Assembly (NCBI GenBank): GCA_946807835.1
Contig: OX327694.1
Location: 9,188,001-9,252,000, forward strand
DNA from: Ailanthus altissimus
Lineage: Eukaryota; Streptophyta; Magnoliopsida; Sapindales; Simaroubaceae
DNA: 64,000 nt
Direction: 5' to 3'
Shown piece by piece: positions 45,602-56,767 of the stretch; the first letter of the stretch is position 1; each line of letters begins with the position of its first letter. The notes beneath the pieces are model-generated. The model made no database searches, was not told the origin of the DNA, and saw only the letters and a program-made list of their open reading frames with translations. A program made the translations under genes and the position numbers.

Positions 45602-48239
45602 TGTCATGCCCTAGACCTAAAAGATCTGACACATAACATAACTTACACTCATTCAATAATGTGCACTCATAATTAATATTATATAAATTTTCAAACTTGA
45701 ATTTTATATAGGAATCCTTTGTAAGTTGCTAGTAAGTTCATCACAAAATTAATTCATAAATATACTTGGTAGAACATAAACCAAATATAACTACACTTAA
45801 TAAAATAATACATAAATATTTATTCACTAAGTATAAAATAAATATCTCAAAATATGTGTCCATAAATTAAACACTTAGCAACCTAAAAACTTATAGAACC
45901 TAAGGGACAACAGAAGTGTTGCCAAATTTGCTAAGCATGCATATACTTTATTTACCTAAAATCACCATAAACTATAATGAGTATAAAACTCAATAAACAT
46001 ACTAGCTTTTTTCATATCATACACAATACATGTGTATGATATGCCGTGATAAATTAAAATCATAATCTTATCAAATCACATGTCAAGTAAGCGCTTACAC
46101 ATTCTTTCAAAACATATAGTAGGAATACCATCATCAAACTACTCCTTAGTAGGATTTCCATATTACATATCATATAATGAGCCAAATGTCACCCGTCGGT
46201 GACATACTGTATGAGAGAATAGCACAAGTGAGGTTTAAATTACACATGCATAATACTCATCCCCGAAGGTAAGAGCCATACCCTCACCCTGATCATCGGT
46301 GAGTCCTCTCACATACACCAATACGCCACCACACGAATGTGATGACTCACTCTTCCTTTAGGTACCAATAGGATCCTCCCTACATATGAAATACATAACC
46401 TATACCAATCCCAAAGGAAAGGCCACACATAAAGGCTCCACAAATCACATAAGGTGCCTACTAAGTAAATAGTAAGTTCAAGCATCCTAAAAACATAAAA
46501 TATTTCTCATGGACATATTCTACTTCAAAAGCTTTCTTTGTTAAATACATTTCATTTTGAAATGCTCACTTTCATAAACATATGTATGTCCATGCTCAAT
46601 GTCAATGCTCACATTCATAAACATATGTCTTTCACATTTCATATCAAAAGATAATTTGGCATAACATAAACATATTTCTAAGCACATTTACAAAATCATA
46701 CATACACAATTACTATGTTTATTGTGATTTTAGTAAAAGTCTAGTATACTTTTCTCTTAACACTTTCGAGTATAAGGCTTAATTCTCCTTAACCTATCAA
46801 TAGAGATTAATCCTTTCATAAACATCTCCATTCATATAAAACACTTTAAATAGCTTACAAAATTACACATATTCAATTATCACATCGAATTTGTCTAATG
46901 ACTTGGCTTCTCAAAACCAGTCATTTTGACCACTTACATTTAACAAAATTTTCTTATACATAAAATGATGTCCAATTACTCTAAAATTAGAATATATCAT
47001 TTTTGACTCATATATCCTTCTTATGTATAAATATTATATCATAATTCCTATACAATCTATTTCATAAACACCATTAAATCCAAACTATTATCCTGACAGG
47101 ATCAAGATATTTACTAAACAGTATTTAGTCTTCCAATTTTATAAAATTATATACTAACTCAAAAATTATAAAACTATCACAAAATTACTATTGACACATA
47201 TATCAATCTATGATAAAACTTTTACTCCAAAATCCATGCTAAAAGTATTTTAAAACTATTTTATTCCATAGATTTAAAAATCTATTGATCAAATACTGCA
47301 ATGAGTTGATACATTTTAAAAAATCATAACAATTTGATCTCATTGATCTAAATTCTCAATTTTGAATATATCATAGTATACATGTAAATTAATCATATTT
47401 CAAGACTTTGTAAATTTTGAAGATCATATAATAGACGAAACATTGTTCATTACTTTAGCATACTATTAACATATATATTTTTAGAATTTAGGGTCATTTT
47501 TGCAAATTCACTAAAAATTTAATTTCTGAAATTTTCAATCGATTCAAATCTCAAATGATTCTAGACATGTCTAGTTTTATATTTTCAAAAATCAAAACCA
47601 GAATCAAAGTAAAAAGATTTATAAAATTCTTGGATCAATAGACTATCAAGTAAAAAGTCTGCAAATTCATCAAGTTATCTACATAATCATCATTAGTTCT
47701 CAATATATCTTACAAAATCCACATCAAATCCCTAATTTTTTATATTTTCAGAAATCAAAACTTAAAGAAATTAACTTAATTAATGCCAAGAAACTAAAAA
47801 AATTGTTATGATATACCTCTTAAAGTTTAAAATTTCAAATTTCTTTTTCTTTTTCTTCTTCCTCTTCTCTTTCTCTCCCCTATCTTCTCTATTTTCTCTC
47901 TCTAAAAGAGGTGGCTCAACCAAAATGAGTGAATTAGGGTTACAAATGTATATTTTTATACTAAGAGGCTAATTTCTAGTATTTATGAATTAGCCCCTAA
48001 AACTTTTAAAGTATTATAATTTGGTCTCTAAAATAAATCTAAAGTCTTGCAAATAAACCTAATACTAATAGTAGGTTCTCTAAAATATATCTAAAATCTT
48101 ACAAATAAACCTAATACTAATAGTAGGTTCTTAATCTAATAACAATACATAAATCAAGTATCACCCATATACAAATAAAATATGAATATTATATATATAA
48201 ATACTTATTATTATCGGTTGTGGATAAGTGGTTACTACA
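45602..48239 (-). mobile_element. Solo LTR A (copy A4), complete, TSD AACTT
   Basis: A 2638-bp LTR runs from TGTCATGCCC at 45602 to GGTTACTACA at 48239, flanked by AACTT at 45597-45601 and 48240-48244. Removing it and one duplicate restores continuous G1 integrase text. A TATA-like TATAAAAATA is on the - strand at 47951-47960, with a GA-rich tract downstream (47840-47903), so on the transcribed strand the LTR would begin TGTAGTAACC and end GGGCATGACA. That ending is common in long plant Ty3/gypsy LTRs, which supports but does not prove the superfamily. There is no coding sequence. Copies A1, A2 and A3 are relatives. Confidence 0.94.
47951..47960 (-). promoter_or_regulatory. TATA-like box of solo LTR A
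   Basis: TATAAAAATA on the - strand, at the same place as 1842-1851 in copy A1 and followed by AACCCTAATTC and a GA-rich tract in both. Confidence 0.55.
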
Positions 48240-48607
48240 AACTTGGAAGGAGATGTCCACCCTAGGGTGATTAATGGTAAATATCTCAAGCTTTTTTAAC
48301 CAACAATCTGGGAAGGAGTTGGTAAGGCAATATTTTCAAGTTCTCTTTAAAGTCCAATGATTAGTGATCTATTGTAATGAATTTCTTTTAAGCCGATATT
48401 TCAAGCCATTAAGGATCGGTTGTTTTGTAAGCCGATTTTATAAAGTTTTATTTCTTTATCCATTAATAAATAGCCGATTATTCAATTTGATTAAAAAATT
48501 TCTATACGTAATTTTCTTTGGATGATTTATAAATAACATTCAAAATAAGAATAAAAGAAAGAATTACTCAAAAAGTATATTTTCATTAAAAATAAGAATA
48601 TACAAAG
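48240..48607 (+). pseudogene. G1 integrase C-terminal end and following spacer
   Basis: Directly after LTR A the frame reads LEGDVHP-like and VINGKYLKLF (48245-48300), the usual last segment of a gypsy integrase, followed by a stop. The rest (48300-48607) is non-coding with repeated AGCCGAT words (48393-48475). It ends at CAAAG before the next solo LTR. Confidence 0.72.
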
Positions 48608-50415
48608 TGTTAGTGTATGAAAGGTCGCATGTATGTGATTGTGTACATGTTGAAAATTGTAAAATGCATGTCAACCATACGTTGCGCAATAAAATAAAAT
48701 CATATTTCAACATATACACATTACAATTAAATAAAAAATAATATAGGAATTATATACATACCTTTGTAGATGATTCGGTGAAGGTTGTTGGACATTGAAG
48801 CCATTTGAGCTCACAAGGAAGTCCTCTCATGAATAATTCTAGACTTTAACGTTTGGTGGGATTAGTATAGTTAGAATGGTAGCCTTTGATATAAATTTCG
48901 TACTGGAATCAAAACAAGTTCAATGCTTGAACTAGTTCTACCATCTAATGCTTAGGAATTGTGTTTATGGATCAACATGTAACTTTTACAAATTGTCATT
49001 TTCTCTCAAATGCTTTGCACGAATTTTGCTTTCAACAATTGAATTCTATACAAATGAAACTCATTTCATTTGTTTTATTTAGTCTAAGATTTTTATATGT
49101 ATACAGGTCTATCATGTGGCTAACCTTTGACTATGCAAAGCTTTGTATAAGTGACAAATGTCACTTATGTTGTCCATCATGTAGCCAACCTTTGACCATG
49201 CAAAGCTTTGCATAAGTGACAAATGTCACTTATGTTATCCATGCAAACTTTTTGCATAGATGATATTTGTTACATGCTACCATTTTTCATACAAATGGTC
49301 ATGAATGAATGCCATGTGAGCATTTTACTTTTCAATGCAATAAGGACTTGTTTGCAACATTTGTAAACTATATTTTCAACATTTCAAATAAGTCCTAAAA
49401 CATATCTTACTTTTCAAAACCTTCCCGAATCAATCCGTATGATCTGTCTTGCTACCCAGTGCTCAACAAGTACACTTTATATTGTGAGACTCTTTAGGTT
49501 CACACTCGTTTCTCTTACGGAACACTTTTGCAAGTTTGTGAACGATGCCCTACACATGTTATGGATATTACAGAAATGCGCATTAAGCCATATAAGTTGA
49601 GGCCATATTATGGATATTACGGATATTGTTTAACCATACCAAAAACTCTTTTTTCATGGTTTATGCTTATGGCCACAGGACTTCCTGAAATACAATTTTG
49701 AAGCATCAGGATATATAACTCACCCATATGAGCTGACAAATCCCATATTTATCCACATTGAACTCTATGAGTATCAAATTATACCTAGCAACACCCATCG
49801 ATCAAACTATAAAAGATCTCTGACATGCGTAGAACTATAGTATGGTGGATTACTTATAAGCCTACCTTGGTGCTCAGGTTAAAGGATCATGAATACTATG
49901 CAACTTGAGAAGCCTTCCATTAAAAATTTTATAGGATGTTTATTAGAGGTCCTCGTAAGTCTGTTCAATATTCAGTCCTTACTAAATACTTGTATGCCTA
50001 TACGAACTTTTTCTAAGTCCATGGTCTACTAAGACTAACCTTATGAATAATTCAGATATAGATATACACTAATTCAGAAGGAATACCAATCAACTCATGT
50101 CGGTAACCATGGATTAGGAACGATGTTTTCAAAAATATATTGCGCAATAAAATTTCTTAGTACCATTTACAACTATTTGCAATTATGTCATTACTATATT
50201 ATTCTCAGGTCTTTGTCCCTATTTCAGATAAGGTTCTAACTCTTTAGAATTGCTAACTTTAGTACTGATCTAAACTCTTTTAGATCAAATCTAAACTCAT
50301 TTAGATCTATAATGTCTGAAATGTTACAAGCTTCTTATCATATAATTATGTATTAATGATTATTATTGACATGTTTACTATATATAAGAATGGCATATAA
50401 TCACTATCTCCAACA
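48608..50415 (-). mobile_element. Copia-type solo LTR downstream of G1 integrase
   Basis: It starts TGTTAGTGTATG and ends CTCCAACA (1808 bp). It carries the conserved core (GTGCTCAACAAGTACACTTTATATTGTGAGACTC near 49461, described by position) and a degraded hairpin near 49806-49821, and resembles the truncated LTR at 32165-33470. There is no internal region. Flanking CAAAG and TAAAT agree at only three of five bases, so a target duplication is not proven. A 65-bp tandem repeat lies at 49113-49242. Confidence 0.78.
49113..49242. repeat. Two 65-bp tandem units with nested palindromes
   Basis: Units 49113-49177 and 49178-49242 differ at a few positions. Each contains GTGACAAATGTCAC-type and GCAAAGCTTTGC-type palindromes, so each could fold into small hairpins. 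Confidence 0.85.
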
Positions 50416-50473
50416 TAAATGAAGGCTTTTAGGCCAATTACATTTTTTCAAAAAACTTAAAAATTTTGACCAC

Positions 50474-51121
50474 TTAAGAGTCGACCGCCTTCATGTTCGC
50501 CTCAGCCTTCGGCACGATCTCAATTTTTGGTTTGAGGCTTTTTTTTAAAACAGCCTTTTTATGGCGATTTTCTAAAACTTGTTGCCTTAAAGCTCGAGAC
50601 CTTTCTGTGCATATCGCCTCAACTTTGCTTAGCTCAGGCAACTTGGCCTCCAGAGCCTTGATCCTCTCCTTTGCCATCTTGGTCTGGTCACCTAGTTCCC
50701 TTACTTTTGATATTAGTTGCACTTCTAGGCGATTGACTGCGACTTTCACCTCAGTTTTCGTTTCTGCCTCATTGATAATACCAACGGTCGATTGCTTCTT
50801 TTTTACAAGATTGGTGACGGCAACTACAAACTTATCCAATTGCCTCTTCAAGCTAACCAACATAAAGTTGCTTGAAGCATTATCAGAAACATATTTTAAC
50901 TTCCTATTCACCTTTATCACTTGACGATCATCTAGAAGTAAGTCGGTCATTTTCCCTTTGAGTGCCTTTAATTGATGAATGGTTTCTATCACTTCAGATT
51001 GCACATTCAAGGTTAGAGAAATTGAATCTTTATCAAGAAATAGGGAAATTGCGTCCTCACTTTCGTCAGAGAACTCATCTAGCAACATGGTATGGACATC
51101 TACAGTAGAAAGTAACTCTAA
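50474..51121 (-). pseudogene. C-terminal coiled-coil exon of the antisense gene of G1
   Basis: On the - strand an open frame of 204 codons from ATG 51088 (216 if extended to a possible splice acceptor at 51122-51123) encodes MLLDEFSDESEDAISLF, then a Lys/Glu/Leu-rich protein with heptad-like stretches (LISKVRELGDQTKMAKER, KALEAKLPELSKVEAI) and a basic tail. No enzyme motif is visible. It lies downstream of PMD-like sequence on the same strand and is best read as the last exon of that antisense gene. It is the only long intact frame left in G1. The 143-codon frame on the + strand (50493-50924) is its shadow. Confidence 0.65.
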
Positions 51122-53265
51122 CTAAATGTGAGGCTTCTTACTTGCTAGCTTGCCCATCGGAGTCGATCTGTAAGGGATTGAGACCCTAGGTGATGTTTTG
51201 TATATTTAAGAATGCCTTAGTTCTAGAGTGATTGGATCTGTAGTAGTATATTGAGGCAATTTACTGGTTAAGGTGGCCAATGGTAAAGAGGTCGTTGACT
51301 AATGAGAAGTAGTCAACTCTTTAGAAGAAGTTTGAATAAATGATTTTGATGCACTAAGGCTTCTATGTAGTTGTCTAAAAAATAGACAAATAAGTTCAGG
51401 AGATTCTAAGGGAAGATAAGACAAAGAAAAGTTATAAAGGCAATTTTTTCTTGTTACCTTTACTCAATTTATTTGGTGGAGCAATCTCTTCTGCGTCTAC
51501 AAGTGAGGCGTCCAATGTTGTAGGAATTGCCTTTGCATAAAATAACAAAGAAATTAAGTGTCAAAAATTAGAAGTATAAGAAAATGTTTAATTTTAATAC
51601 CTTGTCGGCTCGTATCGCCAACGATCTTGACTGATTTAGGGTTAAAAATAGGTTTATTATATTTGTCAAGATAAAAATTGGTCCACATAAGCTGATTTGT
51701 TTCTCTTTTTTCAAATATTGCCAACTATACTGAACTTAGCCATTGGAATTAGGAGTCTTGGATCCACAAATGGTCACTCAAAAAACACCTCCCTAAACCA
51801 AAGGTTGCCTGAGTGAACTCATTGAGTTTGGCTTTTCACGACCGACCATCTATGTTTTAAGATAAGCGACCATCTATGTTTTAAGATAAGCTTTCTTTTT
51901 CTTTAGCGACACAAAATCTTCATTTATTTTAACTTATTACAATTATACTCAAAATTAAGAATCTCTTGGATTATATTACCCTTTGATTTCTTCTGGTAGA
52001 TCTATAACCAGTACTAGTGTTAGTATTCTCAAAATGGTAGCAAAAAATGGTTTCATCTAAAGGGAGGGTAAAATGCTTAGGCAACTAAGTGATATAGGAA
52101 AACTAATCAACTAAAGCGATCTCATAAGGAGATTAAAGACTTTAGTGGTTTCATCTATAAAAAAGGATTGTCTAAATATTGTCTAAATACTACCCTACCC
52201 TTAAATTTTTGGTTAGCAGAAAAAGGGTTAGGGTGTGGAACAGCTTGGACAAACCCAAACTGGTGACTTACCCACTGAGAATGATAAATCTATGTTCCAC
52301 ATTTGTTGTTAAGATCATCTAGTCCATACAGGGCTAAAAAGAGCTGGCCTAAAATGATAAAAAGATTGGTCATCTAAAGAGGGTGTAGTATAATAAAAAT
52401 AGAAGAATTTCTTGAAACTAAGGTCCTTGATCTGCCACTGAATGAGGCAAAGAGCGTAACATCTAAGCTGATTTCATCAAGCTAAGAGGTTACTTTGAAT
52501 AAAGAAGAAAAGTATACCGATATCCAAAAGTAAAGAATCTATAAGGGAACCCCAGCATTTGGAAAGGTCAACTCATCCTTAAAAGGAAAAAAATTCAAAT
52601 AGACTATTGTACAAATGAGATAAGAAAATGGTCTTAGAGCTAATGAGGTGCCATCAGCTAAGGCGAATGCAACTTTCAATATTCCCTAGTGATTTTTTTT
52701 TTGTTGTGAAATAGGACATAAGCCATATTTACATAGCCAATAAAAAAGAAAGGCAATATGCTTAGTCCTTTAAGTTTGGACGATCCTTAAAGATACTCAT
52801 AAATTTTTCAAAGCTGAATTCAGCCCTGAAAAAAATATAAATCGACCTCACTTACTACTAAATCAAAGTTTATTTCAACCCCATAAACTAGTAAGTTAAA
52901 AAGAACTGCTAAATCATATAGGGTGTACGACATGTACACAAATCTAAAACAGAAGCAATTACTCGCCCAAGACTAAAAGAGTAGGGTGACTAAAATTAAG
53001 TCATTGTGCAAGGGTATTTGGTACCTAGACAACTGGACGAGATAATAGATCACAGTCAATTTCTAGGTGGAAGCAAAGTGTTTCTATAAGCAATTTAACC
53101 AACCACTAAAATCATTAGTTAATTTTGGCCAAGATTAGATCGATTTTGAGGTTGACTAGATGGATATGTCAAGTTCCTGACTAAATATAATTGGATCTTT
53201 GATATGGGCTAGGAAGAAATTAAGGTAGTCTATTATGATGGATGATTCATATGAACCTAATATAT
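51122..53265 (-). pseudogene. Plant-mobile-domain-like antisense gene of G1, decayed
   Basis: On the - strand the clearest piece is SHQFGFVQAVPHPNPF near 52225-52290, which matches the closing motif of the plant mobile domain (a family motif of the form RQFG..Q..P). Upstream, in shifting frames, AEFSFEKFMSIFKDRPNL, MSYFTTKKK, FLSHLYNSLFEFF and DELTFPN (52830-52560) follow the order of that domain. Possible exon edges downstream are a donor ACAAG|GTATT at 51601/51600, an acceptor GCAAAG| at 51531, and a donor AAAG|GTAAC at 51458/51457. Such antisense genes are known between integrase and 3' LTR in Tat-lineage elements. Many stops show it is dead. The splice sites are inference. Confidence 0.6.
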
Positions 53266-54598
53266 TATTGGTGTTGTGTGCACCGTGCTAGGGGTGAATG
53301 TGTGCATTTTAAATAATTTAAATATCAAATGTCTTATATACAACACAGTAGAAATATTATATTATATTATCTCAATACACTAATAAGATTAGGAGACTTA
53401 CCATTGAAGCTTACTTGTGAACAAGTCTAGTAGTGGATGAGATGGGCTTCCTCAAGCTAAACTAGTAGCTTTCCCTTTAAATATTTGAAGTAACTCTTAC
53501 TTCTAATATATTACTGTCTCTTGAGTATAAAGTTAACTCTTAACCTTTCAAAACAAAAAAACAAAATCAATTTACTCCAAAGTCTCATCCATTTTTCTCG
53601 GCCACTAAATATATATACATATATATAGGCAAACTTACCTTGCATTTAGCCAAAGAAAAATTGCCTTGGTTGCTACTTGTTCTAGTATACGAGGCAATTG
53701 ACTTGCTTAATATGCTACTTGCTTTCGTTGGCCACTTAAGAGTGAAATTAGTGGCATTTGAAATATTAACAACATGTCACCTCAATCTTTAAGATCGAAT
53801 CAAATTCAACTTCATATTATTTCAATTGTCTTCTGGCCAATAAAAGTGCAACAAGTACCCATTATTATCTTATTCAACTAATTATAAATGAACATGTTTC
53901 CATTGACATTATTTGATCCAATAAAATTTAAATGAATGTCAAGACTAAATCAAATGAATCCATTTGATTTAGACTAATGGCCGACTGGTAAATTGAAACA
54001 ACAATTGTTTTATTTACTTAATAGCTTCATCTACCAATACCCTATTTATTGCACATACAAATTATTTGTAAAATTTAAGACATACACTAGGTAGATAAAA
54101 GTGTCAAGTCTCACTTGGCATAATCCGTTTTAACACTTAAATCTTAGTTACTCCCTGACAGGCCCTAAAATAAATAAATAGTCGATTGATTTAATTTAAA
54201 TAAAACAATTATTATTTCATTTAAATGGTAGCTACATCCACCAATGCTAAATTTAGTTTCCTTACAAATTATTAGAACAATTTGATGTATACACTAGGTA
54301 GATAAAAGTGTCAAGTCTCACTTGGCACAATCTTAGGTTTAACACTTAAACCTCAACTACTCACCGAGAGAACGTGAAATAAATTCATATTTTCTGTAAA
54401 CTTTCCAGATCGAATAATTTTCTCTGGTACACTACTCATGTGCTCAACGAGTACACTTTATATAGTGAGACTCCGTAGGTTCACACCTATTTTATCTTAC
54501 GGAACATTTTCGTAAGTTCATAATCGATGCCCCCTACACACACTCGTTATGGATAATAGAAAAATGTCTAGTTAAACCATACAAGTTAAGGTTAATCC
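53266..54598 (-). repeat. Copia-3 3' LTR, left segment
   Basis: It runs from TATTGGTGTTGTG to the AATCC before the nested solo LTR, and pairs with 62660-63992. It contains two subrepeats about 207 bases apart (landmark TACACTAGGTAGATAAAAG at 54083 and 54290) and the conserved core start near 54430-54490. Confidence 0.86.
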
Positions 54599-56762
54599 TA
54601 TTGGGAGTTGTTCATTCTAGGGTGTTTGCATGTGGGTCTTGTGTTTAACAACAATATATACATATCTCATACATATAATGAAGTAGCGGAAGCTTAAAAC
54701 ATTGCAGTAAACACAATCAAAATATATTAATAGAATTAACAGAAACGAAATTGAGAAATAACCCTTGAAGCCTTTGGATGGAGATTGTTGAAGTCCACCA
54801 AAATGTTGTCTTTGATCAATTCTAGTAATCAACAATGGTAGGTTTGATTATCTAGAAAGACAGCCTTTGATCCAGCAGAAGTTTAACCACTTAAACTTAT
54901 GTTCTTGATTTTTCCTTTTTGATTAATAATTAATCAAAACCTATTTTGCTAAATTGGTTTTATGCCTTAAAAGAAAATAATGAATTCAACTCTTGAATCC
55001 ATTAATTAGAAAACAATTTGTCTTTTCTCTCTTTGAAATGGCTGACCTAATTTTTGCAAAATCAAATTAACAAAAACTTATGAAATCAATTTACATTTGT
55101 CTTATTTATACAAATGAATTTAATTTAATTTCATTACATTTAATTTCACTTAATTTCAATTTGAATTTAACCTAACCTAATCATAGTTAACTCTTAACTT
55201 TAGTTAGATTAAAAAAAAAATATTCTAACTATAGTTAACACTTAACTTTAGTTAAGTTAAAGAACATTTAAATATTTTAACCATAGTTAACTAACTTAAC
55301 CATGGTTAGGTTAACTTTTACTTAACCATTAAGTATAGTTAATCTAACTTAACTAAATGGTTAACTCTTAACCTTAGTTAAACTTAAATTATTTATTCAA
55401 TAATTAAATAAATAAATATTTATTTGAATTATTTAACAATTAAATAATTATCAAGTGAAATTATAATTATGTCCTTACTCGGTTACCAAGTTAACCTAAA
55501 GTGGGTCCCACCATCTGACCATATACTTTAGTTAATGTAACCTTAGTAAATTGCTGAATTTTACTGTATTGAACTATTCAATACGGTACGCTGCCCAAGT
55601 GCTCAAAGAGTACATTTCATATTGGGACTCCCTAGGTCCACGCCCGATTCGTCAAATGGAACTATTCCATAAGTTCGTGATCGATACCCCACGCACACGT
55701 TACGGATATTACAAATTAGCGCGTTAGACCATACATGTTGAGGTTACTCCATATTCGTATAATCCTTCCGTCATTCTATCCTGGATGAACGGGATATAGA
55801 TTATTACCATCAAATCCCGATAATTTCATCCATTTACTTTATCTCCAGATTCGTATCTTAATTAACAATATACGCAAACACTTTTACTATAATGTTTAAA
55901 CCTATAGGAAACTCTTTTCCCAGGTTGATTGCTTACGGCCATAAGACTTTACAAGATACAATCTCGAAGTATCGGATATACAACCTATCTATGTAAGCTG
56001 ACGGATTCCATATCTACGCACACCGAGCTCCATGAGCATCGGACCATACCCAACGACATGTAGCGGTCAGACCATGAAAGGTCTCTGACATACGTGGAAC
56101 CAAAGTATGGTGGATCTCCCACAAGCCCACCATGGCGCTCAGGTCGAAGGACCACAAATACTACACAACTCGAGAAGACCTTCCTTTGACGGTTTCATAG
56201 GATATCTATTGGGCTCCTCGTGAGTCTGTTCAATATCCAGTCCTAACTGAATACCTGTATGTCTATATGAACTTCAACCAAGCTCATGGTTAACTAAGAA
56301 TAACCATCTGTACAATACAGATATAGACATACACTAATCTATGTGTATCACCGATAGACCCTCATTGGTGAACGTAGATCAAGAACTCTTTATTTGAGAA
56401 GATACTTCCATAATGACATTTCTTAGTTTCTATTGCAACTCTTTGCAACTATGTCATTACTAGTAGATTTTCAGGTCTTTGTCACATTATTGATTAAGTT
56501 CTAACTCTCTAGATCTCGCTGACTATTATAACCTGCTAACTTTTAACATTTATAACTATCAGCGTTGCTAACTCTTAGCACTGGTCTAACATTCTTTAAA
56601 CCAGATATGAACTTATTCAGATCATATCATGTCTATAATGTTACAAGCTTAATTACCATTTTAATAAAGGTTCTTAGTGATTTAATAAAATATGCATTGT
56701 ATAAATATTACAAATTAAATATTCATACAAACTGGGATAGCGCGTAAGCACATACCCTAACA
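54599..56762 (-). mobile_element. Solo LTR inside the Copia-3 LTR, TSD AATCC
   Basis: It runs from TATTGGGAGTTG (TG mutated to TA) at 54599 to ACCCTAACA at 56762, 2164 bp, with AATCC at 54594-54598 and 56763-56767. Joining the outer parts restores the LTR text (GGTTAATCCATATTCG), as in the right LTR near 63985-64000. It is the closest relative of 37078-39256, including the GTTAAC-rich cluster (about 55180-55390), the conserved core near 55590-55760 and the hairpin at 56069-56084. Confidence 0.93.
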
Positions 56763-56767
56763 AATCC

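Larger units (their letters stand above)
33471..53265 (+). mobile_element. G1: Tat-like Ty3/gypsy element, fragmented and host to five insertions
   Basis: Pieces of one + strand gypsy element can be followed across five insertions: gag end and protease (33471-34830), RT (34990-35760), RNase H (35900-36450), a second RNase H (36460-36840), integrase (36960-37077, 39257-39688, 45296-45601, 48240-48607) and an antisense gene (50416-53265). A second RNase H and an antisense gene between integrase and 3' LTR are known from plant Tat-lineage elements, which is the basis for the lineage call. Neither LTR is visible: the left end is deleted near 33471 and the right side is cut by Copia-3 at 53266. 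All frames are broken. Confidence 0.85.

Noticed and set aside
50493..50924. 143-codon + strand open frame
   Set aside because: It is the shadow of the antisense coiled-coil exon, with a Ser/Leu/Phe-rich composition and no motif.
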